A program made the position numbers and the translations under genes. DNA of 64,000 nt from Cryomorphaceae bacterium (lineage in GTDB: Bacteria; Bacteroidota; Bacteroidia; Flavobacteriales_D; Crocinitomicaceae), in contig JAIXUE010000047.1 of assembly GCA_027483605.1 (NCBI GenBank), positions 1-64,000 of the forward strand, read 5' to 3'. Under the pieces are notes generated by a model. It worked only from the letters and a program-made list of their open reading frames with translations. It did not search any database and had not been told where the DNA came from. This document shows, piece after piece, positions 25,572-34,909 of the stretch. How positions within the stretch are numbered: the first letter of the stretch is position 1; each line of letters begins with the position of its first letter.

Positions 25572-27478
25572 ATGTAATATTTAGGAGTGAGCAATTGTTC
25601 CATATTCAATTCTTCTTTGGTATACCGACGATTAAATATTTCAATTTCCATATCTGGATAAATAACAAGTGTGAGGGAACTCGTCGCATAAGCACTTAAA
25701 TCCATCCAAACAATAGGGCCTTTACGGCGCAAATGAATACGCAACATATGATTGAAGTCGCGCAGGCGGTTGTATTCCATTTGCGGAAGTGGTTCAAATT
25801 GCTCGGGAATAAACTGATAGGCCAATTCAACTAAGGTTTCTATTTCTTTTTTTGAGAATTGCAGGGAATCAAGTCTTTGTGATTTGATAAGGCGCTCCAG
25901 GCCCTGTTTGGTTTCTAAGCTTAGACTTGGTTGGTCTTTTCTTTTATTGACAGAAGCATATTTTGGTTGAGGAATGCCCATTTCATAATAGCGTTCAAAA
26001 ATCAAATTCCCATCTGCATCGTATTCGCGACACCAGCCATCTCTCAGGCCAGCTGTATATCTGTAATCAAGCAATAACTTACCGCTAGAATCTAATTCTT
26101 GGTAAGGGCCATGCAGGCTATCCGAAATGGTATGCAACGCGCGAATTTTGATGCCGTTACTTGCGTAAAATTCTTTGTAGCATTCTTTGTTCTTGTATTC
26201 CACCCTACTTTTGAGAATGCCATTTGGGTAATAGGCATCCATCAATTGCTTAAAATAACCATCGGAACGCGTCTCGACAATAAAAACACTTTCAGGAACT
26301 GAGTTGGGGTACCAACGGCGGTTTTCGCGATAGGTATCCAAGCCCTTTTCTTTGGAAATCTCTAATCTTTGGGGATCTCCATTTGCATAAAATTGAATCA
26401 TGGTGGTGTCTTGCCCTTTTCGGTAGTCTCTTTTCCAATGCAATTGCCCGTTGTCATGCCACCAGGTTTCAACGCCTTTGGTGCGATCTAGCATGTAAAT
26501 ATCGACATCGTGCGTCTTGACACCCTGGGCGGTCCATTCTTTCAAATAACCGTTGGCACCTATATCCAAGACTTGCTCTAGTGTGAGCTGACCGTTGTCG
26601 GCCCATTCTTTTTTGTTGGGCTCAAACGGATGCGCCGTTTCGAGGTCATATAAATACCAATAAGCCTGCTTGCCGTTGGCGTGCCAACCCTTCCACTCGC
26701 CTACAGGCACATCGTTGTCATAATAGCGCTCCGACTCTATTTTGCCATCAAAATAATAAGTCAGGTATTTACCCTTCAGGCTACCATCTTTGTAAGTACC
26801 TTTGGCTTTCACTTTTCCATTGTCATAATATTCAATGACAGGGCCGTTTAAAGAACGGTGCTCATAATTGCCATCTTTAATGAATTGATGATTACGAACC
26901 ATGCTTAAACTACCCGTCGTGGGATCATATATTTTTTCTTGCCCAATAGGCACCATCAAGTAGGTATAACCGTCGTCGTCTACGGTGTGTTCAGGATGCA
27001 TACTTTTGTCTGACGCATTGAGCTCGTTGTAGCGAATCCAGGCATAGGTGTGCTCAAAGCGCCTCTGCCCAGTGAGGCCATATTCAACGGATTTCATACA
27101 ACGGCGGCCATTTGCATCCAGATAAATGAGGTTGTGTGTTTGCAGCGGCCCGTTTTCATAATACACTTTTTGGTCGATGAGCAAGGAGTCGTCGTCCCAC
27201 AAAGAAAATTTGCTCAGAACCCGCGGCTTGCCTTCGAGCGTATTGCAGGTTTCTTCTACCAAGCGCCCTTTCACGAAAACCCTGCGCTCATAGATTTTTC
27301 CCATGTGCAGCGTCTGGCACACGCCTTCTCTGGGCGTTTGTAGGTCATCGAGGTAAAAAGTAGAGAAAAGGTAATGTCCACCTTTTTTGTTGGTGGGTTT
27401 GAATTCACAGTTGTCTTGCGCAATTGAAAATTGAGCTAAATAGAAAATTCCAAATAAATAAGCGACCCTTAATTTCAT
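25559..27478 (-). CDS. Large secreted MORN/YwqK-repeat protein
   Basis: Start placed at the ATG at 27478, where a signal peptide begins (KLRVAYLFGIFYLAQFSIAQ); 639 residues. Most of residues 50-500 consists of repeats of the form YYxNGKxKxxGxYKxGxxxGxW, as in YwqK-type and MORN-repeat proteins (examples IEYYDNGKVKAKGTYKDG and YYFDGKIESERYYDND). The last ~120 residues form a different, helical domain. Such repeats build elongated beta solenoids; many Bacteroidota genomes encode families of them with no assigned function. A paralogue with the same repeats lies at 62470-63393. Confidence 0.8.
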   Translation of the reverse strand: MKLRVAYLFGIFYLAQFSIAQDNCEFKPTNKKGGHYLFSTFYLDDLQTPREGVCQTLHMGKIYERRVFVKGRLVEETCNTLEGKPRVLSKFSLWDDDSLLIDQKVYYENGPLQTHNLIYLDANGRRCMKSVEYGLTGQRRFEHTYAWIRYNELNASDKSMHPEHTVDDDGYTYLMVPIGQEKIYDPTTGSLSMVRNHQFIKDGNYEHRSLNGPVIEYYDNGKVKAKGTYKDGSLKGKYLTYYFDGKIESERYYDNDVPVGEWKGWHANGKQAYWYLYDLETAHPFEPNKKEWADNGQLTLEQVLDIGANGYLKEWTAQGVKTHDVDIYMLDRTKGVETWWHDNGQLHWKRDYRKGQDTTMIQFYANGDPQRLEISKEKGLDTYRENRRWYPNSVPESVFIVETRSDGYFKQLMDAYYPNGILKSRVEYKNKECYKEFYASNGIKIRALHTISDSLHGPYQELDSSGKLLLDYRYTAGLRDGWCREYDADGNLIFERYYEMGIPQPKYASVNKRKDQPSLSLETKQGLERLIKSQRLDSLQFSKKEIETLVELAYQFIPEQFEPLPQMEYNRLRDFNHMLRIHLRRKGPIVWMDLSAYATSSLTLVIYPDMEIEIFNRRYTKEELNMEQLLTPKYYMWND

Positions 27479-27587
27479 ACGTTGCGCAAACTTGACGCAT
27501 AAATTTCCGAATAATAACACGATTTACAGAACTCAAAGCTATAAAATCGACAATTGATTCAATCAATAACCTTTTTGAAAAGCATAT

Positions 27588-28181
27588 TTATTTAGTAGCT
27601 AGCACTTGTATTGTCGCCGAAGCACCATTATGATAAGTACCTTCATTGACCTCTCGGTAGACTTTCTCTATTTTGATTTCCGTGAAGTCTTGACCAATTA
27701 AAGCCTGTAGCTCCTCGGTTGAATACAATAAGTCTGGATGCTGTGGGCCACCTGTTCCAAAACGCAATTGCTCTTGATCGTAAACTTCCATAATGAGCTG
27801 CCCTCCTGGCTTCAATGCAGCGTGCATTTGAGGCCAGATGTGTTGCTTTACCTGAAGCGGAAAATGGGCAAAAATCCCGATGATCAGGTCCCATGTATCT
27901 TCCTCTATATTTATTTCTCCTAGGTCAGCACAAATACAAGAAACTTCTACCCCATTTTGTTCAGCCAATTGGCTAGTTTTTTTCAATCCTTCCTCTGAAT
28001 AATCTATACACGTGACGTCATTTCCAAGACCTGCAAGATAAACGCCATTGCGACCTTCGCCTTCAGCCAAGCACAATACTTTTAAATCGGATCCAATTTG
28101 TTGCGCTTTCAAAAAATCATTGGCTTCTTGGCCATACGCATATGCCGTTTCGGCATAACGCTCGTTCCAAAATTCTTTCAT
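27588..28181 (-). CDS. Class I SAM-dependent methyltransferase
   Basis: 197 residues. Rossmann methyltransferase blocks are clear: motif I KVLCLAEGEGRNGVYLAGLG, acidic motif II VTCIDYSEEGLKK, then CADLGEINIEEDTWDLIIGIFAHFP and LKPGGQLIMEVY. The N-terminus MKEFWNERYAETAYAYG is typical of the small TehB-like / thiopurine-methyltransferase-like group. The substrate is unknown. Its ATG overlaps the stop of the T9SS cargo gene by 4 bases although the two products work in different compartments. Confidence 0.88.
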   Translation of the reverse strand: MKEFWNERYAETAYAYGQEANDFLKAQQIGSDLKVLCLAEGEGRNGVYLAGLGNDVTCIDYSEEGLKKTSQLAEQNGVEVSCICADLGEINIEEDTWDLIIGIFAHFPLQVKQHIWPQMHAALKPGGQLIMEVYDQEQLRFGTGGPQHPDLLYSTEELQALIGQDFTEIKIEKVYREVNEGTYHNGASATIQVLATK

Positions 28182-29788
28182 AAGACACTGATGTGTTTGG
28201 TCAGGGTTTGTTGGTCGTCGATGATGAATTGCAAGGTATAAGGCCCTGGCTTGAGATTCAATGCTTTCGTATCGATTGTTTTTTTGGCGCTCTTCACCTT
28301 TTCATAATAAACTTCATGCACCAGTTTGCCATTGGCATCGAGTATGAAAAGTTCGATGTTGTGTTTTTGCTTGAAATCGAAAGTTAAATTCACGTCGCCT
28401 GCACTCGGATTTGGAAAAACCTCCACATTGAGTGCCAATTCTGGCCCAAGTACTTCTACCCCATTATTAGGCGCACGTTTGAGCCAAACTTCATAGATCA
28501 CGGCATTTGCAGCGGTAGAATTGGTATTATTCTGCGTAAAAGGATTCAAACTTCCACTTTTGATACCGCCAATAATATGTCCAACCAGTAGAGAATCGGA
28601 AGTAATTGCCGTCAAATCGATGATTTCACCAAGATAATGAGGTACATTTTCGTTGGCCACCAACTCAGCACTCGATCCTAGTAAACCAGGCATTTCATTT
28701 GACAACACATATTCTTGATAATTGCCATCAGCTCCTTGCACCAACCTACTCATTGTTTTGACAAATGGCACATTCGGATCATTAATAAGCGTTCCATTTT
28801 GGTAATAATACTGACTCATACCACCTAAGAATAAATGGTGCATCGATTGGGTTGCGCTGTCATACAAACTGAACTTACTCGAATGGTAATTGCTTAAGTA
28901 CTGACTAAAACCATTGACCGGCGTATGCCCGCTACTTTTGATTTCAACTGGGTACAAAAAAGGCAAGTCGGCATTGAGTTGAAAAACCCCTGACGACAGC
29001 AGGTATCCGAACTCTCCATTTGGATAAATGTGCGGCAACAGATTGTAATCTCTGCGATGCAAATTCACCTGATCTGTGACCAATTGGTAATTGAGCACTG
29101 CTAGAACTTGCCCCGGCGCACTTAATTCAAACTTTTTAAGACCATCGACATAAGCCTGAATAAACGTCGGGTTGTTCATAGGATTGTAACGACCATCAAA
29201 ACGATGCCCACCAACAAGATAGTACTGCGATCCAATTTTACCCATATTACCGCCTGTTACTGCAAATCTTTCGTCTTGGAGCTGCTCAAAATATGGAGCA
29301 ATCGTTGTGTTGGCCATAATGGCTCCAATCAAACCATCTAGATCAATGCGCGTTAAAAATGGGAAGGTAATGTGGTCATTAGCCGAATTACTGTAGGCAT
29401 AACCCCCTGCTAAAATCAAGGAATTACCATCTTGGTAAAAATTCATATTGGTGCTTTGCAATTGTTCTTGCAACGACACGCTTAAGTCCGTAAAGGTCCT
29501 AGACCAATATTGCTTGGTTTGCAGATCCAGTACCTGTAAGATTTGATTATTGAGGCTCGCTGGAAAGGCATTGAATGGTTGGCGCGCATGAATACCTTCG
29601 GGTCTACCGCCAATCAACACGACCTTACCATTGCGCTGCCCGAAAGCAAAAGAATGCAAACCATCAAAGCCAGCAATGGAGTCTGCTTTGAGTACAACTT
29701 CAAAGGGGAAATTGCTAGTTTGGGCATGGGTATCGAGAAAAAATGCGACTGTAAAAATAAACAAAAACAGAGCTTTTATAATTTTCAT
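28178..29788 (-). CDS. Secreted T9SS type A cargo protein
   Basis: 536 residues with signal peptide (IIKALFLFIFTVAFFLDTHAQ). The C-terminal ~80 residues are a type A sorting domain (LNVEVFPNPSAGDVNLTFDF to LTKHISVL). The central region has repeated glycine-rich loops (LILAGGYAYSN, YYLVGGHRFDG, LFLGGMSQYY) spaced like kelch blades, so a beta-propeller is likely. It follows the SoxB-like gene after 77 bases in the same direction, without a visible terminator; whether it belongs to the sulfur operon is open. Confidence 0.83.
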   Translation of the reverse strand: MKIIKALFLFIFTVAFFLDTHAQTSNFPFEVVLKADSIAGFDGLHSFAFGQRNGKVVLIGGRPEGIHARQPFNAFPASLNNQILQVLDLQTKQYWSRTFTDLSVSLQEQLQSTNMNFYQDGNSLILAGGYAYSNSANDHITFPFLTRIDLDGLIGAIMANTTIAPYFEQLQDERFAVTGGNMGKIGSQYYLVGGHRFDGRYNPMNNPTFIQAYVDGLKKFELSAPGQVLAVLNYQLVTDQVNLHRRDYNLLPHIYPNGEFGYLLSSGVFQLNADLPFLYPVEIKSSGHTPVNGFSQYLSNYHSSKFSLYDSATQSMHHLFLGGMSQYYYQNGTLINDPNVPFVKTMSRLVQGADGNYQEYVLSNEMPGLLGSSAELVANENVPHYLGEIIDLTAITSDSLLVGHIIGGIKSGSLNPFTQNNTNSTAANAVIYEVWLKRAPNNGVEVLGPELALNVEVFPNPSAGDVNLTFDFKQKHNIELFILDANGKLVHEVYYEKVKSAKKTIDTKALNLKPGPYTLQFIIDDQQTLTKHISVL

Positions 29789-29865
29789 CTTATTGATTTT
29801 AAATAACTTAAATATAATAACCTCTATTTTTAATTTAATATTAAAGGTGCTAGAATACTACTTTT

Positions 29866-31572
29866 TTATTCGAACTTGTAAGACACACCCGTTACTTGCG
29901 TCAAGAGTGTTTGAGGCGCATCGAGCACCTTGGCATTGCCCTGAGGGCTTGGCGTTACAACTTTGTGCGTTGTAAGGTAACTTTCCATCACTTTATGCAG
30001 CGTATGAACGGTATTTTGCGCGTTTTGTACGCCTTTAATGCGACAAAGCATATCGGCAGGATCTCCGTCGCGCTCACAAGCTAAAATACGATATGTTTTT
30101 GTTTTGTCGAGCGGCTGCCCTCCAACAATGGCTTTTTGAACGCGCTTGCCTTGTTCTGCAAAGGCTAAAAATTCAACTTCCATTCCTTTGAATTTGATGA
30201 CCCAGCCACCAAAGCGCTTAGACGCATCTTTTGCAAAGACATTATTGAGTTCTTTCTCGAGCCAATCTGCTATTTGTTGACCTGTGACCTCTGCGGTGCG
30301 CACGGTAGAATCTACAGGTAGCATGTCAAAAATAAAGCCTTTGGTGATCGGGATATTGCCCGTATGATCTGGAGTGGTGCGCGGCGGACAAAAACGAAAG
30401 CCATTAGATAACACGATATCTATTTCGGGGAATTTCCAATCCAAGGCGTTTAAGATCATCGTATCGATCGGATTTTCAACTACAAAATAGCGGTAAAGTG
30501 GAATGGTGCTGTAACCTACTACCCTGTTAATTTCAGCTGCAAAAGTAGCTTCATTAGACTTTAAAATCGCCTGCATTTGGGAATCTGGCTTGAGCGATGG
30601 CGCTTTCACCTCTAGTAGTTCGTAACGCTCTGCCGTGAGCTTTCCATTTTCAAAATCGAGTTCTAAAGAACCTACAAATGAACCAAAAGCCCCTGGCTCC
30701 ACAACTTTGCTATAAGCACATTGGATAGGTTTCCTGACCCGCTCATGGGTATCGCCACCAAAAATGTAATCAACACCTTTGCAAGACGGGTCGTTGGCCA
30801 ACGCGATTTGCTGAGACAAACCAAGGTGTGCAAGCATAATGACAACCGCGCATTGTTCTTGGTTACGGAGTACATCCACGTAATGTGCCAAATTTTCTTC
30901 CGGCTTGGTGTAAATGATTCCCTTGCTGTAATTAGGGCTCTGGCGCAAAGGTACCAAAGGATCGGTATAACCTAAAAAGCCAATTTTAATGCCTTCGTGT
31001 TCCCAAATATGGTAAGGTTGAAAAATAAGCTCACCTTTTTGCCCATTGCCTAAGTCATGGTACATGTTTGTACACACTTTAGGCGCGCGCAGCGCGCCCA
31101 TGAGTTGCTGCATCTTTTGCTTACCATAGATAACCTCCCAGTTACCCGGCAAATACAAATGGTAGTCCATTGCATTTAAAATCGGGACAAACGCTTGACC
31201 TGTAGTCTCGACACTTAGTTGTGAACCCTGAAACATGTCGCCGGTGTCCACCAAAAATGTATTGGGATTTTTCTTTTTGAGTTGCTTTAAAAATGTCTGT
31301 AATTGCGCATATCCTCCGGTTTTTCTAAATACAGCCTTTTCGTTTTCCCAGAAAAGCTCGTCGTGCGGATGAATTTGACAATGTACATCTGTTGTTTGTA
31401 AAAGTTGGAGCGTAAGTACGCCGTTTTTTCTTTTGGCTTCTTGCAAATCGACGTTTTCACTCATGAAAATTTTATCGTCACTTGTTTGCGCCAAAAAATT
31501 CGGAGCAAGTAGACTTCCTAAACCGGCTGTACCGATCGTTTTGAGAAAGTTTCTTCTTTGTTGTTTGGACAT
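29866..31572 (-). CDS. Tat-exported SoxB-like metallophosphoesterase / 5'-nucleotidase-family protein
   Basis: 568 residues from the ATG at 31572; the ORF-track extension overlaps the TauE gene. Residues 4-28 carry a twin-arginine signal (QQRRNFLKTIGTAGLGSLL). The calcineurin-like metal site is present: Asp62/His64 (TTDVHCQ), Asp112 (DTGDMFQGS), Asn144 (LPGNWEVIYG), MLAHLG and GGDTHER. GNWExxYG resembles SoxB (GHWEFTYG) more than ordinary 5'-nucleotidases (GNHEFDYG), and IVLSNGFRF plus RFGGWVIKF echo the SoxB C-terminal domain. SoxB hydrolyses sulfate from thiosulfate bound to SoxYZ, but no soxYZ is seen here. A 5'-nucleotidase is the alternative. Last gene of the seven-gene sulfur operon. 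Confidence 0.7.
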   Translation of the reverse strand: MSKQQRRNFLKTIGTAGLGSLLAPNFLAQTSDDKIFMSENVDLQEAKRKNGVLTLQLLQTTDVHCQIHPHDELFWENEKAVFRKTGGYAQLQTFLKQLKKKNPNTFLVDTGDMFQGSQLSVETTGQAFVPILNAMDYHLYLPGNWEVIYGKQKMQQLMGALRAPKVCTNMYHDLGNGQKGELIFQPYHIWEHEGIKIGFLGYTDPLVPLRQSPNYSKGIIYTKPEENLAHYVDVLRNQEQCAVVIMLAHLGLSQQIALANDPSCKGVDYIFGGDTHERVRKPIQCAYSKVVEPGAFGSFVGSLELDFENGKLTAERYELLEVKAPSLKPDSQMQAILKSNEATFAAEINRVVGYSTIPLYRYFVVENPIDTMILNALDWKFPEIDIVLSNGFRFCPPRTTPDHTGNIPITKGFIFDMLPVDSTVRTAEVTGQQIADWLEKELNNVFAKDASKRFGGWVIKFKGMEVEFLAFAEQGKRVQKAIVGGQPLDKTKTYRILACERDGDPADMLCRIKGVQNAQNTVHTLHKVMESYLTTHKVVTPSPQGNAKVLDAPQTLLTQVTGVSYKFE

Positions 31573-31601
31573 GGTGATGTAGTTTAGGTGGTGTAATTGG
31601 G

Positions 31602-32435
31602 TCAGTGGGAAGAAGTGCCAGGAAAGGCCAATTCTTTGATAATGATATAGATTCCCATCACCAGAACAAACCAACCAAAGCCTTTTTTAAGTGCTGCTCC
31701 GTTGATCTTCTTGGATAAGTTGTTTCCAATAAAAATACCGATAATTGCTAAAATGGTAACAACGATAAGTAAAGTCCAGTCCATTTTGGAAGCATTTTCA
31801 CTGACGTCACCGGTAAACCCAATCAATGATTTTGCGGCAATGATCAATAAACTGGTTCCTACCGCTTGTTTCATTGGTAGTTTACTCAGCATCACCAATG
31901 CAGGAATAATTAGAAATCCACCCCCAGCACCGACTAGGCCCGTCAAAACGCCAACAACTGTGCCTTCTAACAATATCATGGGATAATTAAACACACGCGC
32001 TTCATTACTTTCGCTTTCTCCGGTTTTTTTATCTCGAATCATAGAAACAGAAGCCGCAACCATGAGTATTGCAAATAAGATCATCATGGCAAGGGCTTTG
32101 GTAATTGAAATACCGCCCAAATCAAAGAGCGTGGCTGGTATGGCCGGAACCAAAATCTTTCTGGTAAAAAAAACGGCTATGATAGACGGAATCCCGAACA
32201 CTATTGCTGTTTTTAAATCAATCATACCCGCTCTATATTTTGGAAACGCGCCCACTAAACTACTCAGACCTACAATAAATAAGGAATAAGCAGTGGCTAA
32301 AACGGGATCGACATTGAATAAATAAACCAAAACTGGAACGGTCAAAATAGAGCCGCCTCCACCAATGAGGCCAAGTGATATCCCGATTAGGGTACTGGCG
32401 AGTAAGCCAAAAATAGTCAGTAAGTCAAAAGTCAT
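31602..32435 (-). CDS. TauE/SafE-family sulfite/organosulfonate exporter
   Basis: 277 residues with about eight hydrophobic segments and the two internally repeated TauE/SafE blocks: GLIGGGGSILTVPVLVYLFN near the N-terminus and GLVGAGGGFLIIPALVML in the second half. Members export sulfite, sulfoacetate or related anions, or take up sulfur compounds. Between a porin and a SoxB-like gene in a sulfur cluster, sulfite or thiosulfate is the likely substrate. Ten-base gap to the porin, 29 to the SoxB-like gene. Confidence 0.92.
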   Translation of the reverse strand: MTFDLLTIFGLLASTLIGISLGLIGGGGSILTVPVLVYLFNVDPVLATAYSLFIVGLSSLVGAFPKYRAGMIDLKTAIVFGIPSIIAVFFTRKILVPAIPATLFDLGGISITKALAMMILFAILMVAASVSMIRDKKTGESESNEARVFNYPMILLEGTVVGVLTGLVGAGGGFLIIPALVMLSKLPMKQAVGTSLLIIAAKSLIGFTGDVSENASKMDWTLLIVVTILAIIGIFIGNNLSKKINGAALKKGFGWFVLVMGIYIIIKELAFPGTSSH

Positions 32436-32444
32436 TTTAGAGAG

Positions 32445-33884
32445 TTAAAAGTGATAATTCAGTACAAAATTGGTCAAGAGCATATTGACTTTATTGATTT
32501 GGTATTTAGGGTTATTATACATTTCACCAAGACCGTATTTGCAAACGAGCAGCAATTGGCCCTCAAGGCCCTGCATGAGTTGACTCAACTGAAAACGAAA
32601 ATCTATATTAGCTTGTAAATAACTAGGCATGCTATATTTGTTTAAAGCATAATTATGTACATCGGGTAACTGGAAATAACCCACCGAAAAAGCCGACTTC
32701 TTAAAAACAGATGCTGTATTTTGGTTCTCCACTTTCAAGACTACTGCATGTACGTCTCCAAAGCCCTCGTTGCGTTCGCGCGGCATGAAGGTGTAAAACG
32801 GGTCTCTGCCCCATTCTCTCGGAAACAAATAACGGCCCTCGGCAGTAATCCGGTTATAATTGATGGAATAATGCGATTTATCAAATTCAAACCGCGTACG
32901 AAATCCGTAGGTCAGTGATTTGGAGCCTTTGGCAATATATGTCATGGATTGATCCTCGTTGCCACCATCTCCAAGTGCCCATTGCCTCATGATTTGCGCA
33001 CCATTAGACCACACAAACTTTTTGGCCTTATAGGCATGTTGGATTTGATGAAAAGTACTATTAAACAAGCCAGGTAAATGATAATCCCAAGCTTGGTACT
33101 CTATATTTTTAGAAGGTTTGAAAGTGAAGGACGCTACCCCAATAAAAGGCAGATCTATATTTCCCCTGAAATTAGAGGATGTTCCATCGGGGTTAACTCC
33201 TTGGCTATATAAACCAATAGATTCCGCTCCTCGATACCATTTTGTGGTACTGCGTGGAGAAATGGCAGTAAGTACACCACCCTGAAAACGCCATTTTTCA
33301 TTGAGGTGCTGATTGAGCCACAACCCTTCCACACCTGTGCCGCGCATGCGACCGTCTTGAATATTGATCAGTGGTGTATTGATGAGCTGCCTACCTAACA
33401 AAAGCTGTCCATTTTTGAAATTATATTTCAAATACAACTCCTCGAGCCGATCCATATCGCGGTGGTTATCTGGATTTTCGATATCAAACAGTCCGATTTC
33501 ATATCTACTCAACACCCCCGTCGTAGGGTCAGGATCATGTAATACCGAAGAGCCTATATTGAAAAAATAAAAGCCACTAACGGCAAACTGAAAGTGATGA
33601 AAAGAGTTGGTTTCAAAGCGCAAACCACCCCCAATTGCATTGGCATAAAATTCTGAAAGTGTACCTTCATTCGTTGTTTGACTCATGAAATACCTAAAAT
33701 GCCCGGCTGTGGCACCTGTTTTAAAGGCATACAATAAGGAAGTTGAATCCATCACATCTTGCGGCCTTCCCTTCCACATAACGGGCTGATCAGAAAGCTC
33801 GTGATGCTGGGCCCAAGTTGAAACTGATGTATGAAACAAAAGGATCGTGAAACAAATAAAGATTGGATTAACTTTCAATTTCAT
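32445..33884 (-). CDS. OprD-like outer membrane porin
   Basis: 479 residues with a signal peptide (PIFICFTILLFHTSVSTWAQ) and a full-length beta-barrel pattern ending in NFVLNYHF. The block LEELYLKYNFKNGQLLLGRQLINTPLINIQDGRMRGTGVEG resembles the conserved region of OprD-family porins, which carry small organic or inorganic anions. Its place between tsdA-like and tauE-like genes suggests entry or exit of thiosulfate, tetrathionate or sulfate across the outer membrane. Confidence 0.75.
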   Translation of the reverse strand: MKLKVNPIFICFTILLFHTSVSTWAQHHELSDQPVMWKGRPQDVMDSTSLLYAFKTGATAGHFRYFMSQTTNEGTLSEFYANAIGGGLRFETNSFHHFQFAVSGFYFFNIGSSVLHDPDPTTGVLSRYEIGLFDIENPDNHRDMDRLEELYLKYNFKNGQLLLGRQLINTPLINIQDGRMRGTGVEGLWLNQHLNEKWRFQGGVLTAISPRSTTKWYRGAESIGLYSQGVNPDGTSSNFRGNIDLPFIGVASFTFKPSKNIEYQAWDYHLPGLFNSTFHQIQHAYKAKKFVWSNGAQIMRQWALGDGGNEDQSMTYIAKGSKSLTYGFRTRFEFDKSHYSINYNRITAEGRYLFPREWGRDPFYTFMPRERNEGFGDVHAVVLKVENQNTASVFKKSAFSVGYFQLPDVHNYALNKYSMPSYLQANIDFRFQLSQLMQGLEGQLLLVCKYGLGEMYNNPKYQINKVNMLLTNFVLNYHF

Positions 33885-33932
33885 TTTTTGACATGGAAAA
33901 CTTTGACCTTTATCCTAAGGCAAATAAACAAT

Positions 33933-34901
33933 TTACTTTTTCGGCTTTTTCATTGCGGTAAAAGGACCATATTTATGCTGTAGTTCAGAAAACGCATCTG
34001 CGTAGGGTCCGAACGGGTGGTCAATTGGCTTTTTTGTAATATCGGGCCAATCTTTTGGCACTGCTTTGTGTGGTCTGGGTTGGCTTTCTATGTAAGCGGC
34101 AACATCCCAGGCGTCTTCGTCCGAAAGCTCTGGTGCATCGTGATTAACTCCCAACGGCATGTTGTACTTTAAGTATTTAGCCATATTCGAGATACGACTT
34201 AAACCCGCAGCGTCATTGAAACTATGTGGCCCCCAAAGTGGTGGATACACATAAGATTGGCCGATGCCATCAATGATGCCTTGCCCATTCAATTGATGAC
34301 AACTTGAACAACGTAAATCGTAGACCAACTTTCCTTTGTGAGGGTCCGCAGCACGTGTTAAAAAAGGCAGCTCTTTTAAACCTGAGCCCGCTGCTTTTTC
34401 ACCTTTGGGGACGTTCTCTCCCAAAAACTTCATGTAAGCTACCATAGCGCGCATTTCTTTGCTGTTTTCTTTTAATGGTTTTCCATTCAAACTGCGTTCA
34501 AAACAATCATTGATGCGTTTTTCTATGCTTTCCATTTTACCACTTCGAGCGCGCACCTTAGGATAGGTAGAAGCAACCGAACCATAGTTGTTCCCGAAGG
34601 GCTTGGTGCCTGCATCTAAATGGCAGTTTTGGCAATTCATGCCATTTGTCTGCTGCGCAATGCGACCTTTTGGGCCAAAATAATAGGCCGTATGGATGAT
34701 GAGATCGCGACCGTAGAGAACCTCGTCCGATTTTTTCTCCTCCTTGATGGCAAAAACATCGGCTGGTTGCCAAAATGCGCCAACAGGTGTTGCTTGTATT
34801 TCTTCAGTGGAGAGTTGCTCCAATTGAAGTTCATTAGTCGTACAAGAAACCAACGCGAGCAAAATGTACACAAACAAATAGGTTTGGTATTTAAACTTCA
34901 C
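33933..34901 (-). CDS. tsdA: TsdA-like diheme thiosulfate dehydrogenase (lipoprotein)
   Basis: 322 residues from a GTG start. A lipobox (LLALVSC, Cys20) anchors the protein. Two heme c sites are present: C90-Q-N-C-H94 and C198-S-S-C-H202. YPKVRARSGKMESIEKRINDC matches the TsdA signature, and Cys133 lies 39 residues after His94, the same interval as between His57 and the unusual heme-1 axial ligand Cys96 in Allochromatium vinosum TsdA. The C-terminal cytochrome shows YVYPPLWGPHSFND. TsdA oxidises two thiosulfates to tetrathionate, or the reverse, outside the cytoplasm. Most TsdA are soluble periplasmic proteins; lipidation here is a variation. Confidence 0.9.
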   Translation of the reverse strand: MKFKYQTYLFVYILLALVSCTTNELQLEQLSTEEIQATPVGAFWQPADVFAIKEEKKSDEVLYGRDLIIHTAYYFGPKGRIAQQTNGMNCQNCHLDAGTKPFGNNYGSVASTYPKVRARSGKMESIEKRINDCFERSLNGKPLKENSKEMRAMVAYMKFLGENVPKGEKAAGSGLKELPFLTRAADPHKGKLVYDLRCSSCHQLNGQGIIDGIGQSYVYPPLWGPHSFNDAAGLSRISNMAKYLKYNMPLGVNHDAPELSDEDAWDVAAYIESQPRPHKAVPKDWPDITKKPIDHPFGPYADAFSELQHKYGPFTAMKKPKK

Positions 34902-34909
34902 GACCTAAA

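Noticed and set aside
29789-29865. Possible promoter or terminator between the SoxB-like and T9SS cargo genes
   Set aside because: Only AT-rich sequence with a TATATTTA near-match and no hairpin with T run; too weak to call.
31573-31674. N-terminal extension of the SoxB-like ORF
   Set aside because: It overlaps the TauE/SafE gene by 73 bases, and the twin-arginine signal begins at the ATG at 31572.
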